Part shown: piece by piece, positions 46,923 through 59,940 of the stretch | Position numbering within the stretch: the stretch's first letter is position 1 | Layout: the number at the start of each line of letters is the position of its first letter | Origin: Euryodendron excelsum | Taxonomy: Eukaryota; Streptophyta; Magnoliopsida; Ericales; Pentaphylacaceae | Direction of reading: 5' to 3' | NCBI GenBank assembly: GCA_033060915.1 | Contig: CM065390.1 | Coordinates: 17,096,501-17,160,500, forward strand | Length of the DNA stretch: 64,000 bases | The notes under the pieces: model-generated | Told to the model about the DNA's origin: nothing | Seen by the model: the letters and a program-made list of their open reading frames with translations, nothing else | Databases searched by the model: none | Position numbers and translations under genes: made by a program

Positions 46923-47366
46923 ATGTCGAAGCTCACACTGAAGAGTTCTGATGGGGAAGAGTTCCTTGTAGAAGAGTCCGTCGCGATCAAGTCCGAGACA
47001 ATCAAGAACATGGTTGAAGATGACTGTGCATCGAATACTATTCCAGTCCCCAACGTGGACGGCAAGACGCTAGCCATGGTGATCGAGTACTGCAAGAAGC
47101 ATGCAAACCCAGAAGTCGAAGCAGCCAATCTCAAAGCCTACGACTCTGATTTTTTCGACAAAGATCAGGCGGTTCTATACGATCTCATCATGGCAGCAAA
47201 CTATCTCGATGTTAAGGACATGTTGGATGAACTCTGTGAGAAAGTTGCGGCCATGATTAGAGGAAAGTCGCCGGTGGAGATCCGCAGAATCTTCAACATC
47301 AAGAACGATTTTACTCCGGAGGAAGAAAAAGAGATTCTTGAACAGAATGCGTGGGCTTTCGAGTGA
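46923..47366 (+). CDS. SKP1: SKP1-like protein, SCF ubiquitin-ligase adaptor
   Basis: An intact 147-residue, intron-less frame. SKP1 proteins bridge cullin-1 and F-box proteins in SCF E3 ubiquitin ligases in nucleus and cytosol. The N-terminal BTB/POZ-like domain (about residues 3-63) begins [20 protein letters not shown] and includes MVEDDCASN and [20 protein letters not shown]. The C-terminal dimerisation and F-box-binding domain (about 85-147) has [30 protein letters not shown] and the conserved end WAFE. It is about 13 residues shorter than Arabidopsis ASK1, mainly in the variable linker after KKHA. The start is fixed by alignment of [11 protein letters not shown] to the family. Neighbours are duplicated non-coding DNA only. 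The TATA box is weak, so expression may be low or tissue-specific. The lack of introns is common for plant SKP1 duplicates. Confidence 0.96.
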   Translation: MSKLTLKSSDGEEFLVEESVAIKSETIKNMVEDDCASNTIPVPNVDGKTLAMVIEYCKKHANPEVEAANLKAYDSDFFDKDQAVLYDLIMAANYLDVKDMLDELCEKVAAMIRGKSPVEIRRIFNIKNDFTPEEEKEILEQNAWAFE

Positions 47367-47989
47367 TTTAGATCTTGCTCCTCAATTTAATTTTTGTTAC
47401 TTGCTCGATCAGTTTGTTATAGTCTTTTTAGCAAAGATTTTGTTTAGATTTTGAATTCGTTAATCTACGGATGAGAGTATCGAACTTCAGGCCCATTGCA
47501 TATCATGCCACTCGGATTCTTAATAGGGCCTTTTTTTTTTTTTCTTTCTTTCGTTTTCAAGCTTATTGTTCATTGATGCTTAGCGCACATGTATATATAT
47601 ATACAATGCTCTTCTGGATGTTGTCCTTCTATTATTCACGGAGCCTATCAATGGTGTTATAATTCCACTTTTGACTACAAATAAAATAGATAGAAAACAA
47701 AATTGAATTGTTGATAAGATACTTTATTGTTCATAAACATTGTATATGGATACATAGTGATTTTTTCTTATGTTGGTCCAAGTTCCTATGAGAGAGAGAG
47801 AGAGAGAGAGATCCACTGTTTGTTCATGAAATCGCAATGCATTAATGGTGCAGATCAAATTTTTTGGTCTCCCTTTTGTATGGTAGGAACTCTTGCCACA
47901 GTAGTTTATTATTTCTTCTAATCTTAAACTCTGCCTTTACATGCTATAGTTTGAAATGGTATTTGAATGTGCTATAGTGTGTTGTACAT
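47367..47989 (+). other. 3' flank of the intact SKP1 gene
   Basis: Likely contains the 3' untranslated region. AATAAA-like words are not obvious directly after the stop; AATAAAATAG lies near 47681. A (GA)n run is at 47790-47811. This segment is deleted in unit 1. Confidence 0.5.
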
Positions 47990-50900
47990 TGTGGGTGCAA
48001 TTTAGGAACTACTACATGCATGTTGAGAATCCACCAAGAGAACTCTTGCAATATTAATCAATAGTTGGGTTAGTATGCATACAAATAACAGAAATACACA
48101 AACAATGGATGGTTGTGAAAGACATTATATAGTTGTTTCAGCACAGACGTACATGTATGTATCTATCTATACACACATTGTACACTGTCAATGGAACAGT
48201 TGCATGCAAGCAGAAGAAACTTCTGCATAGAGGTCTCATGGTGGACTCTTTCTCATGCGACCATTGGTTATAACAGTGAAATTTGGAATTTGCAAATCAA
48301 GTTTTCAGCTTAGAAAATAGTCAAAATACAAATGATGGCGCAGAGAAGGTCACTGCTGGCCAATGTCTTTGTGAAGTGAAAAGCAATGAAAGGATATATT
48401 GAATTTGTAATAGTAGACTTCTTGTTTGTTTTCTTTTTTTTTTGTTGGTTACTTAAAATAGATTGCTAATAGGTTATTTCATACATCCGCGAGAGAGTAT
48501 TGCATTTCAACAGTACATAGTCATCTACAGGAGGCCTCACCACACCTATGTCAAGACTAAAACTTAGGTATCACAATGTGTTTTGAGAGTTAAAGAGTAA
48601 GCTTTACTCCACTAAAAGGCTAAAGAGGCTTAAACCTAAGCATTATGCGATGAAATCCAAATTCTTATCAACAACTTAGTGGTTTGCCGCTTGTGTCTCC
48701 AAATGGAGCTTACCAAAGGAAACATTTGTCCTTGTAAATATATACAACTGAAACTCTGCCTCTCAACACCCTATTATTGCATATCTGGCTCTCCTTCCTC
48801 AAGCTGAGAATCGATTGTCTTGATCACTAACAGAATCATCATATTGTTCACTCCTTCCTCAATCTGAGAATCGATTGTCTTGATCACTAACAGAATCATC
48901 ATATTGAGTGAACAAGGCGAAGAAGGGAGGCGCCTCTGCTTATTTCCGCGTCAATTTTATGATCCATATCAAGTGATCATTCATTGTCGAAGGTGCATAA
49001 TTGTTAGGAAACTCATTTGAAATGGAAAGCGTGTTTTTTCAAAAATGTGCTTTCAGTATGAGTATAAAACTCATTTAAAAATTTTAAAAAAACATTTTAA
49101 AAATGCGAGAAAAATGTTTCGAAAACGTGACGAAATGATTAGGACACATTTGGAATATTGTACGGAAACTCTTGAAAAACTAGGGAGAAATGTTGCAAAG
49201 TCTTAAAATATTAATTTTTTTTATAAATTTTTTGCTCTTTCCAACTAAATATCTATAAAATTATTCATGTAAGTTTCCATTAGGTTTCCTAAAGATAAAT
49301 TCTATGAAAGATTCTTAATAAAATTCCTATTAAATTTTTCAATCGTTTTTCATCTCTCATCTCCCATTTCCCATTTTCTCCTAATTTTTTGGTTAAGTTT
49401 CCTGCTTCAGTTCTGCTGACATTTTCCACTTTCACTTTCTATTTTGATAACTATGTAATGGTATATGTGAACTGCCAATTATTTATTTAAGCTACAAATT
49501 CTGAATGAAGGGTTTTGTTTTTTTTTTTTTTTTCATTACAAAGTGTTTAGGTTTTTAACCAACGATTCTCCAGAGCTTTTGTGCAGGCCCATTCGAACTA
49601 TGTAAATTACATGGTGTCCAGGCTACCATGCAACTACACGAATCAAGTAAATTTTATACATTTGTATAAATAACGTCTGATCACAGAAAAGATAAAAAAA
49701 ATTATTAAATTCAAAACTTCATACAATATGTATGGGAGCCAATCCAACACTTGTGGTTACCATGGCAAGTCTTGCTGATATGGCGGAGAGAATACATGGT
49801 GGTGCCATCAATAGTTTAATGAACAATAGGATAGATTCAATGCCATTATGTGCGTTGGAGGAGCCCAATGAATCTGAACCCTTCACATACTTGGGGAACA
49901 TGGTCGCGGGCAAACAGAGGCTCGCTCATCATGGTCAACTATAACGATTGCTCTAAAGTTCCAACTACAAAAATCGTGAGTTGTGTTGGACACTTTCATC
50001 ACACAGAAAGCTTTTATGCTGGTGGCGGACCCCTATAAATTAGTGTTTCCGAAGAATAAAAAAAAAAAGAAAAATAAAAAGGACCCCTATAAATTATAAT
50101 ATATGCTTCTTTCTTTTTCTTTTTCTTTTTTTGGGGTCCCCTCTCTTTTGAGAAGGTAAGGTTGGGCAACAACCAGAAATAATTATAGTAAATATTCAAG
50201 TTAATTTACAATAGAGATTCTTATTTGACCTCAAAAATCAGGTTTCACCCTACTCTTAATTGGAGAGGTTTGGTATTTAAATAAACAAGATCATAGTGAA
50301 ATAGGAAACAAATAATTTAACCAGTAGCGAGTTCTGTTAATGGTAGCACTACAACTTAAAATTTCTTGTCAAACAATGAGATTAAGAAAATTTAAATTCA
50401 ATAAAATTTTATCTTGTATTAGACAAAAAATTAAAAGAACAAAAAGGAGCTAATTACATAGGTATTCCCTGTAGTTTGTTGTCTAATTACATCAATTTCA
50501 TCCTTTAGATTTGTAAAAAATGCAATATTAATTCAAAACTCAAACTCTAACATACTCAATGATAAAACCCATCCCGCCCTAATAAATTTTCTCTCTTTCC
50601 GTACCATGACTTGTGTCGAGTTTAGTACAAATTTAAAAAATAGTTTTTGTTTACAAGATGCAATTTCAGATAAATGTAACTCATCCCAGCCTTACCTCTT
50701 ACCATCACTAACAACAAATGTTATTGTTAGTTCTTGCAACTGTTTTATAATTCTTCAAATATTCATCACTTAAAAATGAGTATATTTTTTGGTCTCATTT
50801 TTCTGTCACGTTTAATCCAAACTGACAAAGCATCTAAAAGTATTTTAGTATCATGGCTATAAAAGAACCAAAGCTCATAATGTCAAACAAATTTTAATAA

Positions 50901-53659
50901 CCCAAATGACCACTTTGCAACATGCTAAAAATGGGTAGCTTGATTAAATGAGATTTGTATATAAGTTGGTGTGCCCCTTTTGACCAAAAGGAGGAGAGGA
51001 GGAGATTCATTATGAATGTTGTTCAACGGTTCTGATCATGCTTGCTCCTTTGTGCCCAACGTATGTTCAATGACACGACTGCTGACCGGCTCTCGTCGGC
51101 CTGTGGGGTCCTAGTCCAGCTGGTTCACTTGCCGTCACGTCACGGTCTTCTCTTGGCATTTCCTTCCACGTCATGTTGATGGCGACCCCATTTTCTGCCA
51201 TTGCCGGTAGATAAAAGTCTTCTATTCTACGAAGAAAAGCTACTAGGCACGTAGTATGGATATTAAATTTTATCATGCGTTATTTAGTGATGTTAATTTT
51301 GTCGGCACATAAAAAACTCTCGTTTATAGAAACATGTCTAGTAATTAAGTAATACGGGATTTTGGATGTTTGTTTATATTAAATTTTGTAATTCGTTATT
51401 TATTGTATTAAAAGTTATTTTTATTAATTACGAATTTATATTATTTATTGATGTAATAAATATCACATGACTCAATTTAATAAAAATAAATATTAAATAA
51501 TTCATACTACATATTAGGACTTTTTTTCTTCCCCTCTTTTATGAACTGGAAAAAAAATTAGTGACAAAGTAGCATTTACCACCATTAAGAGTAATTATCT
51601 AAAGTCACTGTTATACGTCATTATATTAATGTGGTGTGACATTTTATTTAAATTGTGACACATCATATAGCTAGCATAATACTTATAATTTTTTAAATAA
51701 TATTGTCTCTCTCTACACATAGCATCATAAGAATAAATTTTTACCTATATAAGTATAATGATGTAGTGTAATGGTCACCCTAGATAATTTCTCCTTTTAG
51801 TGGATCAGATGATTGCCTAATATACAGCTTAAACAAATTCAAACTTTATTTATGAACCAAAAAAAATAAGTAAAAAGGTAGCACTCATATTATCACTTAT
51901 TAATATTGTTATCACTTTGAAAAATACTATTTTTCTAAAATATCTCTTAAAAAATTCAGATGTGATTTTTGGTAGTTATAGCCCGTCAAGGACACTGGCG
52001 TACCTAGCATGGGCCTAGAGGGGCACCCCCTAGATTTTTGATAACTCCATTTTTTATATAATTTAGTAGAGTTTCTCAATTATGTTCATCCTAAGATTTA
52101 TAAGTCGTCCCTTTTAAATAGTTATCTTACTTTAAAGACTTTTTTATATATATTATATGTACAAAAAAATTATATATATACACATGTAGTAAGTCTATGT
52201 TTAATTATAAAAAAAAATTCGAGGTCGGATCAATGGTTGCCGTTTGATTGTATTTTTTTAGTTCCAACTCTAATTGTGAATATTTTATTTTAAATTAAAA
52301 GGTTATAAATCAATCACATTATTTTATACAAAAATTGTGTATGAATTTTTTGATCACATAATGTTGCCCTATAATATTTACTTTATTTGTATTAGGTAGT
52401 TCTCCATATAAGACTTAAACAGTCATTGGTAATATCTACCTACCTATTAAAAATTAGTAATTGGTAATACAATATTCTCACAAAGCCAAAAAAATAATAA
52501 TTAGCTGGGAAGCTCGCCAATGCTCCTTACGTGCTACTTGACCAACCCTAGGTCACATAATTCTTTTAAGTAGGTGGACTAATTCTGTTCTAATTCTTGA
52601 ACTGACGAATTAAGAACTAATTTTTATTAAATTCTTCAACTCAAATTGTCAAGTTCTTGAATTTTAACTTAGACTAATAGTTAGTTGTCGCGTGTATTGT
52701 TATGATATTAAAATATATAATAATACAAAACTTCTATTGAAACTTTGCATAAAAACTTATATAATTTAGTTTAAAATGACTATTTTGTTTCTTTTATTTA
52801 TTTTAAATATTATAAATTTAGGTATTTTTTAAAGATATTGATGCATAATAAAATTAATAATTATTTAAAGATTATATATGTTTATATTTTTATATTTATA
52901 TATATAATTATGCAGATATGTGCACAACCGTGTCACTCTCAACATATTTTTGTAAATGATGCTCCCACACTCTCCCTCTAACACGAGCAACCCACACCTC
53001 CACCCGCATTTCGAATTGGTGATTTAGGACCAACCAACCTTGTCATGTCATTGATTCGGTCAGTTAGACAAATCAGTTGCCACGTCCGCATATGATGACT
53101 TTTTATTATTGAGCCGGCTTGGCTGTTTTTTGGCTGGTAATTGAGTGTGGACAATGCTTGGCCAATATTGTCATGGTTTAATTACAAACACATTTTTTAA
53201 ATTATAATTTAGTATTATTAATTTTTTAAAATTTTAAAATATAATAAGTTAATCTTCTGAATTATTTATTTATATTAATTAACTCTTTCTATTAACAATA
53301 TATTATCAATTATTTAGAGAAATAGGTAAAAAAAAAAAATTATCATATAACTTGTACATATTCATAAAGTTAATGTTATACCTAAATTACATTATTTATT
53401 TGTAATAATTATCTAATAATTGAAATACTTTTTATATTATTTCTATATTTACATGTATTTCAAAGGACATTTCAGTTGTTAAACAATTATTATAATAGGA
53501 AAAGATTAATTTAGGCATAAACTATATTTTTGTGAACATATAAAAGTCAACTAATAATTTTTTATTAATTTTCTTAACAGATTGCTAACAAGAGGAGCTG
53601 ATTGATACAAATTAATAATTCAAGGGATTAACTTGTTACGTTTTAGAATTTAGAGGACA
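47990..53659. repeat. Duplicated downstream block, unit 2, first part
   Basis: Colinear with 24045-29905. It includes a local 60-bp duplication (CTCCTTCCTCAAKCTGAGAA, at about 48788-48905) absent from unit 1. No domain-bearing gene is present. Confidence 0.85.
49732..49944 (+). other. Unrecognised open frame, unit 2 copy of a coding-like remnant
   Basis: A 70-codon frame, MGANPTLVVTMASLADMAER... ending near GNMVAGKQRLAHHG. It has balanced amino-acid composition unlike the AT-rich surroundings. The paralogue at 25746-26300 is broken. I do not recognise the family. It could be an exon fragment or the antisense of one. Confidence 0.3.
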
Positions 53660-53684
53660 TAGCACTACAAGGAAATTGGCCTTT

Positions 53685-54060
53685 TGCGGCGGTCAATTAC
53701 CATCGGTAAAAGGTACACCAACCGCCTCTAAAGTATATAACGGCGGTTACATAACAAAAAAATCAACTACTGCCTAGGTAGGTGTCGGGAAAATTAATAC
53801 GGCGGTAAAGCTACCGCCGATAACCAAAAACGGCTGTTCTAAGGCGGTATTAACCTGCCTCAATTGATATCAACGTTTTTAAGTTTATTTAACGACGGTT
53901 TCATGTTACCCTCGCTAAAATATGTCATTTGCGATGGTTGATTACCACCGTTATAGCTTATACCATTACTGGTGGTAGTCATACTGCCATAAAATGTTGT
54001 AAATTAACCGTTCATATTTACGTATACTATTAGTGGTGGTTGGCTTAACCGCCGTTAAAA
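53685..54060. repeat. Left subterminal repeats of the CACTA element
   Basis: Many copies of GGCGGT, CGGCGGT and TACCGCC in both orientations, decaying inward to GGTGGTT and AACCGCCGTTAAAAG. Such arrays are the presumed binding sites of CACTA DNA-binding proteins. Confidence 0.85.
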
Positions 54061-54689
54061 GTTCATTTATTCTAATAAATATATATTCTATGGCAATTCT
54101 ATATTACCAGTGATAAAGATAAATATTTATTATGATATAAATTTAGCACTAAAATCTTATATTACACTATGTGACATGTACCAATACAAAAAGTTAAAAT
54201 TTTTTTATTGCCAAAAATGTCAATGTACCAAAATAAGTCAATACACACTAACTTGATAAATTTCAAGACAAAAGACTTATACAAATCAAAACCAATGACT
54301 CCAAAATGTGAACCACTACAAAAGTTCAATAGGCCATCAAAATCAACTGTCCCACATGTCAACCCTTGCATATGCGCGCATCTATCTCCTCTCAATCTAC
54401 ACACAAAGAAAAAATGACTAAGCAAACAAGAAATTTACCTATTAATAGTATCAAGCATTAGAAATAAGACAAAATATGCAATATTAATGTACTGTATTTT
54501 ATGTTATTAGAAGTTCAAGCTACACATTCCAAAATGGCAATCGAGGAAAAAGAAAATTAGATAAATTCAGTTTTTTTTTCACCAAGTGATATTCATGGAA
54601 TGATTTATCTCCTTCAATAATACATAATAAAGTGGTATATATATTGCAAGAATAATTGAATATTTTAGGGCCTATGTTTTCCTCAAATT

Positions 54690-56015
54690 GTTAAAAACAA
54701 AGGGGTTGTCCAACTTCTCAAAACAAAGTGCAGACCTTGTTTTTTAGCTGACTTTTGAGTGAAATCTGAATCTACTAAAAATAAATCAGCATGCAAATCT
54801 TATATGGTGGGAAAGTCATGTGAGTCTACTTTCTAATAAAAAAAAACAAAGCATGATTTCCTTGACTGTGGAGAGAGATATGACTGTTTTACTAAAGAGT
54901 GTCAGAACTGCCTGTAGAATCTGAAAATGTAGCAGCCTTTGATATTCTCTCTAATTTTGTCCAACACACAATATTGCAATATATTTACTAAATTTTTTTT
55001 CTAATAAACTCTCCAATCACAAAACAATAAACAAGGGGCTAAGTCTAGTTTTGAGACACCAAACTGATCAAAGAGGGACGACAATTAACTTAGCATCAGC
55101 TCCTATTTTTTAATACTATGATATTCATTCACAGACACATTTCATCAAACAATGCTTACCCAACACACATAACCAAACAATCACAAAGAGGGAAGACCGA
55201 AACTCACCTTTAACTCCAAGAGCAAGCTTTCTTTGGTAATAGTAATTGATTGGGCAGCCAAATGCTTCGGATCTCTTAGCAATTGTTAAGCCAATTCTGC
55301 CCAGTCCAATAATGCCTACTGATTTGCCACTGAACTGGAAAAAAAAAGGAACAGAAATGTAAGAAATCCGAGTAAAAGAAAAAGAAATAAATTCCGTAGG
55401 CGAGTTCTTAATATCACAAATTTAGCAAAAAGCAGTCAAGAGCAATCTGACGGATACAAAGAGACAATCCAGCAAAGCACTAGAGTGCCAAGCTGTTTGT
55501 TGACAAACACAACAGAACATAGTAAAGTGATGCCTAAACTTCAAATGGGAAGGCAGACAGATAGATAGAATATAAATAATGCTCCCAAATATATTTGTGT
55601 ACTGGAACTTAATCCACACAAAACCAAAAGTCCATACACATAAAAGAATTAAAAACAGAAATAGAAAAAATTTATTCCACCAAATAATTTATTGAAAACA
55701 CTAACTTAATTGCTAACTGATACCGAAGGATCTCAGTCAAAATTGGCTTAAAAACAATAAGCCAAATGGTCAAAATAGAGGGGTTGCCAAACCGATTTTT
55801 TTCAGCTGTGCAGACCCTGTTTTTAACTGATTTTGCAATAAAATCTGTATCTACTGGAAGTGAATCAGCGTGCAAATCTTATATTGATAGAAAGGTCTAT
55901 GAATCTACTTTCCAACAAAAAAAACAGAGCATGATTTGCTGTTTCATGAAGAGAGATATGGCTATTTTACTGAAGGGTGTTTGAGTTGTCTGCACATCCG
56001 AAAATTCAGCAATCT
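54690..56015. repeat. Roughly 250-bp direct repeats inside the CACTA element
   Basis: 54690-54945 and 55765-56015 share GTGCAGACC.TGTTTTT, ATCAGC.TGCAAATCTTATAT, GAATCTACTTTC and AGAGAGATATG.CT.TTTTACT. A weaker third copy lies at 56590-56800. They flank the captured exon. Origin unknown. Confidence 0.75.
55208..55334 (-). pseudogene. Captured exon of a D-isomer 2-hydroxyacid dehydrogenase (hydroxypyruvate reductase-like)
   Basis: Read on the minus strand, a T-rich tract ending CCAG precedes [20 protein letters not shown], then [20 protein letters not shown], and the open frame ends AAAG followed by GTGAGTT. These are a 3' splice site, a 127-bp exon and a 5' splice site. GIIGLGRIG is the glycine-rich NAD(P)-binding motif (GxGxxG) of this family, and the whole stretch resembles plant HPR2/HPR3-type glyoxylate/hydroxypyruvate reductases. 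No other exon of the gene was found inside the element. Intact intron borders point to capture of genomic DNA, not cDNA. It lies between the 250-bp repeats. Confidence 0.87.
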
Positions 56016-58029
56016 TCTAGACTTTCTGCAGCCCACCTCTTTTGATTTTCCTTCTTGTTAAGTGTGTTTTATCAAGAGTCTTAAAGGTGTTTTACATGAT
56101 TTTCTTGTCTTCTCCTTATATGGTGGTAGTCAAAGGTTGGTTGTCTTTATTTGTCATCAATCAAGTGTGCATGTATGTCAAAGTCCATGTGTGTTTATTA
56201 AAATAAGATATGTATTTATTAGGCTATTGCAAGTGGTAATGAAAGTAGAGAATTTTCAAATTATGTTTTAGAGTTAGCCTTTGGCTTTCTAAGAAGAAGG
56301 AGTTCTTCTTATTTTCTCTTATCCCTTGGTGGATTTCCTAAGGGTAGCTATTCTAAACCATGCGACACAACTTCCATGCATAATATAACTACAACACATT
56401 TGATTCGATACTCAAACTGTATTTAGTTTCTTAAATGCAAGACAGGCTTCAAATTGTGTTTGGTTTTTTTTTTACTATAAAGTACCAGCTCAAAAGGTAA
56501 AAGTATGACTAACACGGGAGGTCTTCATAGTTCCCAAGCCTAATTCAATTAGGTTTACAAGCCATTGGAGCTGAATTTTCAGCATCCAAAAGAAAATAGG
56601 AGAAATGTGCAGTCATGATTTTTGGGGTAACTTTGTAGCAAAATCTAATTTAACTAGGAGAGTTCTAACAGTTGATCCATACATAGTTGGAAAGATCTAT
56701 AAGTCTAGTTTCCACAAAAAAAAAAAAAAAAAAAACGATGCATCAATTGGAGTTTTCTAGAAAGAGTTATAGCCGTTTTCGTAAAGTGACTCTGATAGGT
56801 AATCAAGGTTCAAAGGCAACCCTTTTACTTTGTCTTGCAGGTTAGGCATAATGGTTATTCTAGAAAGGCAACAAATAGAATGTGAATAAGTTTATGTAAT
56901 CACTAAAAAGGATTATAGAAAGAAATTCCTAATCATCCATTTGAACAAATTCAATGCAAATAACCAATAATAGGTACAATTCAGCAAGTATTGTGCCTTT
57001 ATGAGTGTCTCCAACACACAATTATGTTATCCTTTGATTCAAATAACCCGACATAAACCTAGTAGCAGTGTGAAATTTTTTTTCAGCCCCTAGTCCCATA
57101 AAAAAAAATTAGGGGAGGCAATATTCACCTAGTACTGTACAACCAAGATTTACCACTTGTAAGTTATTTCAAACCTATAGCCACTAGGATTGCTACAATG
57201 CAAATTAAATCTTGTAATTTAATCATAACAAATAAATCCGGTAACTCCTACAAATTTGCAAAATAGAAAATCTAATGAGTAGGATATTGCTTTAAAGGAA
57301 ACATGAAATAGGTGTTGCCTTGTTGCTGATTGTAGAGCTTCAAAGTTGGACAGTCTCAGTTAGCTACAAACAACAACACATAATTTAGCTATCATTGACT
57401 GGCCATGAAGTGTAATATCATCTCAATCCAAGCTAAAAATCTATTGTAAGAATCTAGTAATGGTACAAAAAAATTGAAAAATGGAGTATCACTTTCAAAT
57501 AATGAACACAAAATAATTTCCATCAAAAGGAGACCAAAAACCCAATAGTGATGGTTTTTTACCTTTTAACTTAAGTTAATAAAAAAAAAAAATTGAAAGA
57601 AAACAACCAAAATAAAAATATATATATTTAGAGGACAAAAAATGTATGAAAGTTTGACATCTATAATTATATTAGTGCACAAGCCATAGTATAGAAGAAA
57701 TGACACATGTAAGCATATGAAATTTTCTAACCCAAATATTACATTTGCAACAAAGAAAAGGTTGAACACACCATTCCCAAATATGATATTGGTAGAGCAC
57801 ATGCTTGATGCATATTTATACACATAACATATGGGTATGCATGTGTTGATGTATATAACAACCCAAGTTTTAGAATCGAAAACAAAAAAACCGAAGAGTG
57901 AAGGCTTGGATTCACATCTAGGGTTCAAAATTAATTGAAGCTTCATGAAACCTAGGGTTCAAAATTGTTAAGCCTCTAACATTTCACAATAATAAGAGAG
58001 CATAGGGTTCAAAGAATCTAGAAAAAACT

Positions 58030-58053
58030 GAGAGAGAGAGAGAGAGAGAGAGA
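58030..58053. repeat. (GA)n microsatellite
   Basis: A run of about 12 GA dinucleotides inside the CACTA element. Confidence 0.95.
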
Positions 58054-58364
58054 CTTACAGATTGGGGAAATTTTGGGAAAATGGTGAGATTGAAGAGTAT
58101 GCTTACCATTGCATTGAAAAATCATTTGTGAAATTCTTTGAGAGAAGGAGAGGGCTGCCTTGGCTTTCTATGAGAGGAGGGTCGACTGACGCCAATTGAG
58201 GGAAGTATGATTTGAAGAGAATGCAATTTTAGGTGGAGGGAAAAAAAAAGAGGCCAATGTCATTTTCGTTTGGCTTTGTCTTTAAAGGTGGTTCTTCAAA
58301 AACAACCGATAAAGGTTTTATTTAATGGATATCCAGCCTTGGAGACCTAAATGGTGATTTATTT

Positions 58365-58480
58365 TGCGATGGTCGGTATGAACCGCTGTTAATAATTATG
58401 TATCACGGCAGTAGTATACCCGCCGTTAATAAAGATCAATAAAGGCGGTTTTTGACCCGCCGTTAATATTACCGCCACTA
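58365..58480. repeat. Right subterminal repeats of the CACTA element
   Basis: Inverted counterparts of the left array: CCGCCGTTAATAA, GGCGGTTTTTGACCCGCC and ACCGCCACTAAAAG. Confidence 0.85.
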
Positions 58481-58504
58481 AAAGTCACATTTCTTGTAGT
58501 GTAG

Positions 58505-59745
58505 TAATACTAAGTCATAGTTCAAAGTATGTGTGTGCTTGTAATTAACCTTACTATTGCGCATCTTATTTTATTTTTATTTTTATTTGCACCTTGCAAG
58601 GCCTGTACAATAAATCAAGATACTCGAGTTTGACTCTTACACTAAAATTGGATTTAAAAAAAATAAGTTAACTTTGACTACATTTTGAAACTCATAAATT
58701 TTTTGAACTTAAGTAGATAAGCTTATATAAACACTAAAATTGGATTTAAAAACCAAACTATTTGAGTTCGGATCAAGATCATTAAGTGCAGTTTTGTTTG
58801 AAATCGACTCAAAAAAAAAAAAAAAACAGATTAAGCTTAAACATACTTTAAATTTGTCAAGTTTTCAAACCTAGCTTAATAACACACTACTCAACTTAAT
58901 TCAACTCTTTACAATTAGGGATGACAATTTGACAAGAAAACTGAAACTTCGCGTTACTCGTACCTAAAAGGAAATGTTTGGACTAAGAATAAAAAGGTTA
59001 GGAGTAAGGTTTAGGAAAGACAATGTAACCAAAAACAAGTTTGGGATGGGGTAAGTTTAGCCCACTCCAACTCAATTATATAATAAAATCCTTGAACACT
59101 CCTGTTATATCTTAACAATCCAAAATATTCTTTGTATATACAAGTAAATATTAGGGTTTTAACGTTACTTCTTATTCTTAGAATTTATCCTCTCTCTCTT
59201 TTGAATTTTATATTATGGTAGTGTTTGTATAATTTGTATTATTTTTATTTTTAGAGAATTATTTTTATTTTAAAATTTTATATGGGTTTAAACCATTTCA
59301 ATCTAAATCTTGATTAATTTAAGTGGGGAGATTCAACAATCACAGTTTTAGGAATGTAATGAATTTTTTTTGTTAGAAGTGAGGTAGGGTTTAGCTTAAC
59401 CCATTATTTATTTTAGCTAGGTATTTTTTAAAAATTATCTAACAATACTCTCCATTTTAACTAGTCACCTCATGAATTATTTCTTTTTTAACATTCACCA
59501 TAATAAAAGAGGAAATAAAAGAGGGAAAAGAGTAAGAAATTTGTGAATTAAAATTTGGAGAACAAAAATATGACTCTCTAAAATAGAGAGCCATATAGAG
59601 AACTAATTGGAGAGTTATTTTTAAGATTTGACTCTCTAGAATAGATAAGAAAGCTACTTTAAAAAGCCTATTAGAGACGCTATTATACCATGAATATATA
59701 ATAAAACTATAGTGTATGTAATTTACTAAAATGCCCTCATACCAA
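58505..59745. repeat. Duplicated downstream block, unit 2, second part
   Basis: Colinear with 29900-31135 in unit 1, for example CAAGATACTCGAGTTTGACT and TAGGGTTTTAACGTTACTTC. It includes a palindromic CTCTCTAAAATAGAGAG motif shared with 30955-30972. Confidence 0.85.
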
Positions 59746-59940
59746 AAGCCCTAGAGACAAAAACCCGCCGCTCGCCCCCCCCCCCCTCCCCCAATTTGAG
59801 GAACCACACTCTTCTCTACGGCTCCTCTCATCTCTATACTCAACTTCTCGAGCCATTTGCCATCAATAAGCCATCGTTCTCGATCTCTGACACTGAGGGA
59901 CTATTGCACTTTTGTATAGGTTGATGAAGCTTTTACGGTG
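59746..59940. other. Unique spacer after unit 2
   Basis: C-rich run (about 59776-59790), then 150 bp of mixed composition. No frame or site is recognised. Confidence 0.4.

Larger units (their letters stand above)
53663..58501. mobile_element. CACTA (En/Spm) transposon, non-autonomous, with captured exon
   Basis: 4,839 bp beginning CACTACAAGGAAATTGGC and ending CATTTCTTGTAGTG, flanked by the 3-bp target duplication TAG (53660-53662 and 58502-58504). Unit 1 has the empty site (GACATAGTAAT, near 29890). Both ends carry clustered GGCGGT/ACCGCC subterminal repeats (53685-54060 and 58365-58480), typical of CACTA. No transposase domain was found. The interior has a captured dehydrogenase exon, a family of 250-bp direct repeats, and a (GA)n-containing leader-like region near 57900-58200. 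Confidence 0.95.

Noticed and set aside
57566..57946. A 126-codon minus-strand open frame in the CACTA element as a protein gene
   Set aside because: Composition is dominated by F, I, Y and C as expected from random AT-rich DNA, and no motif is present.
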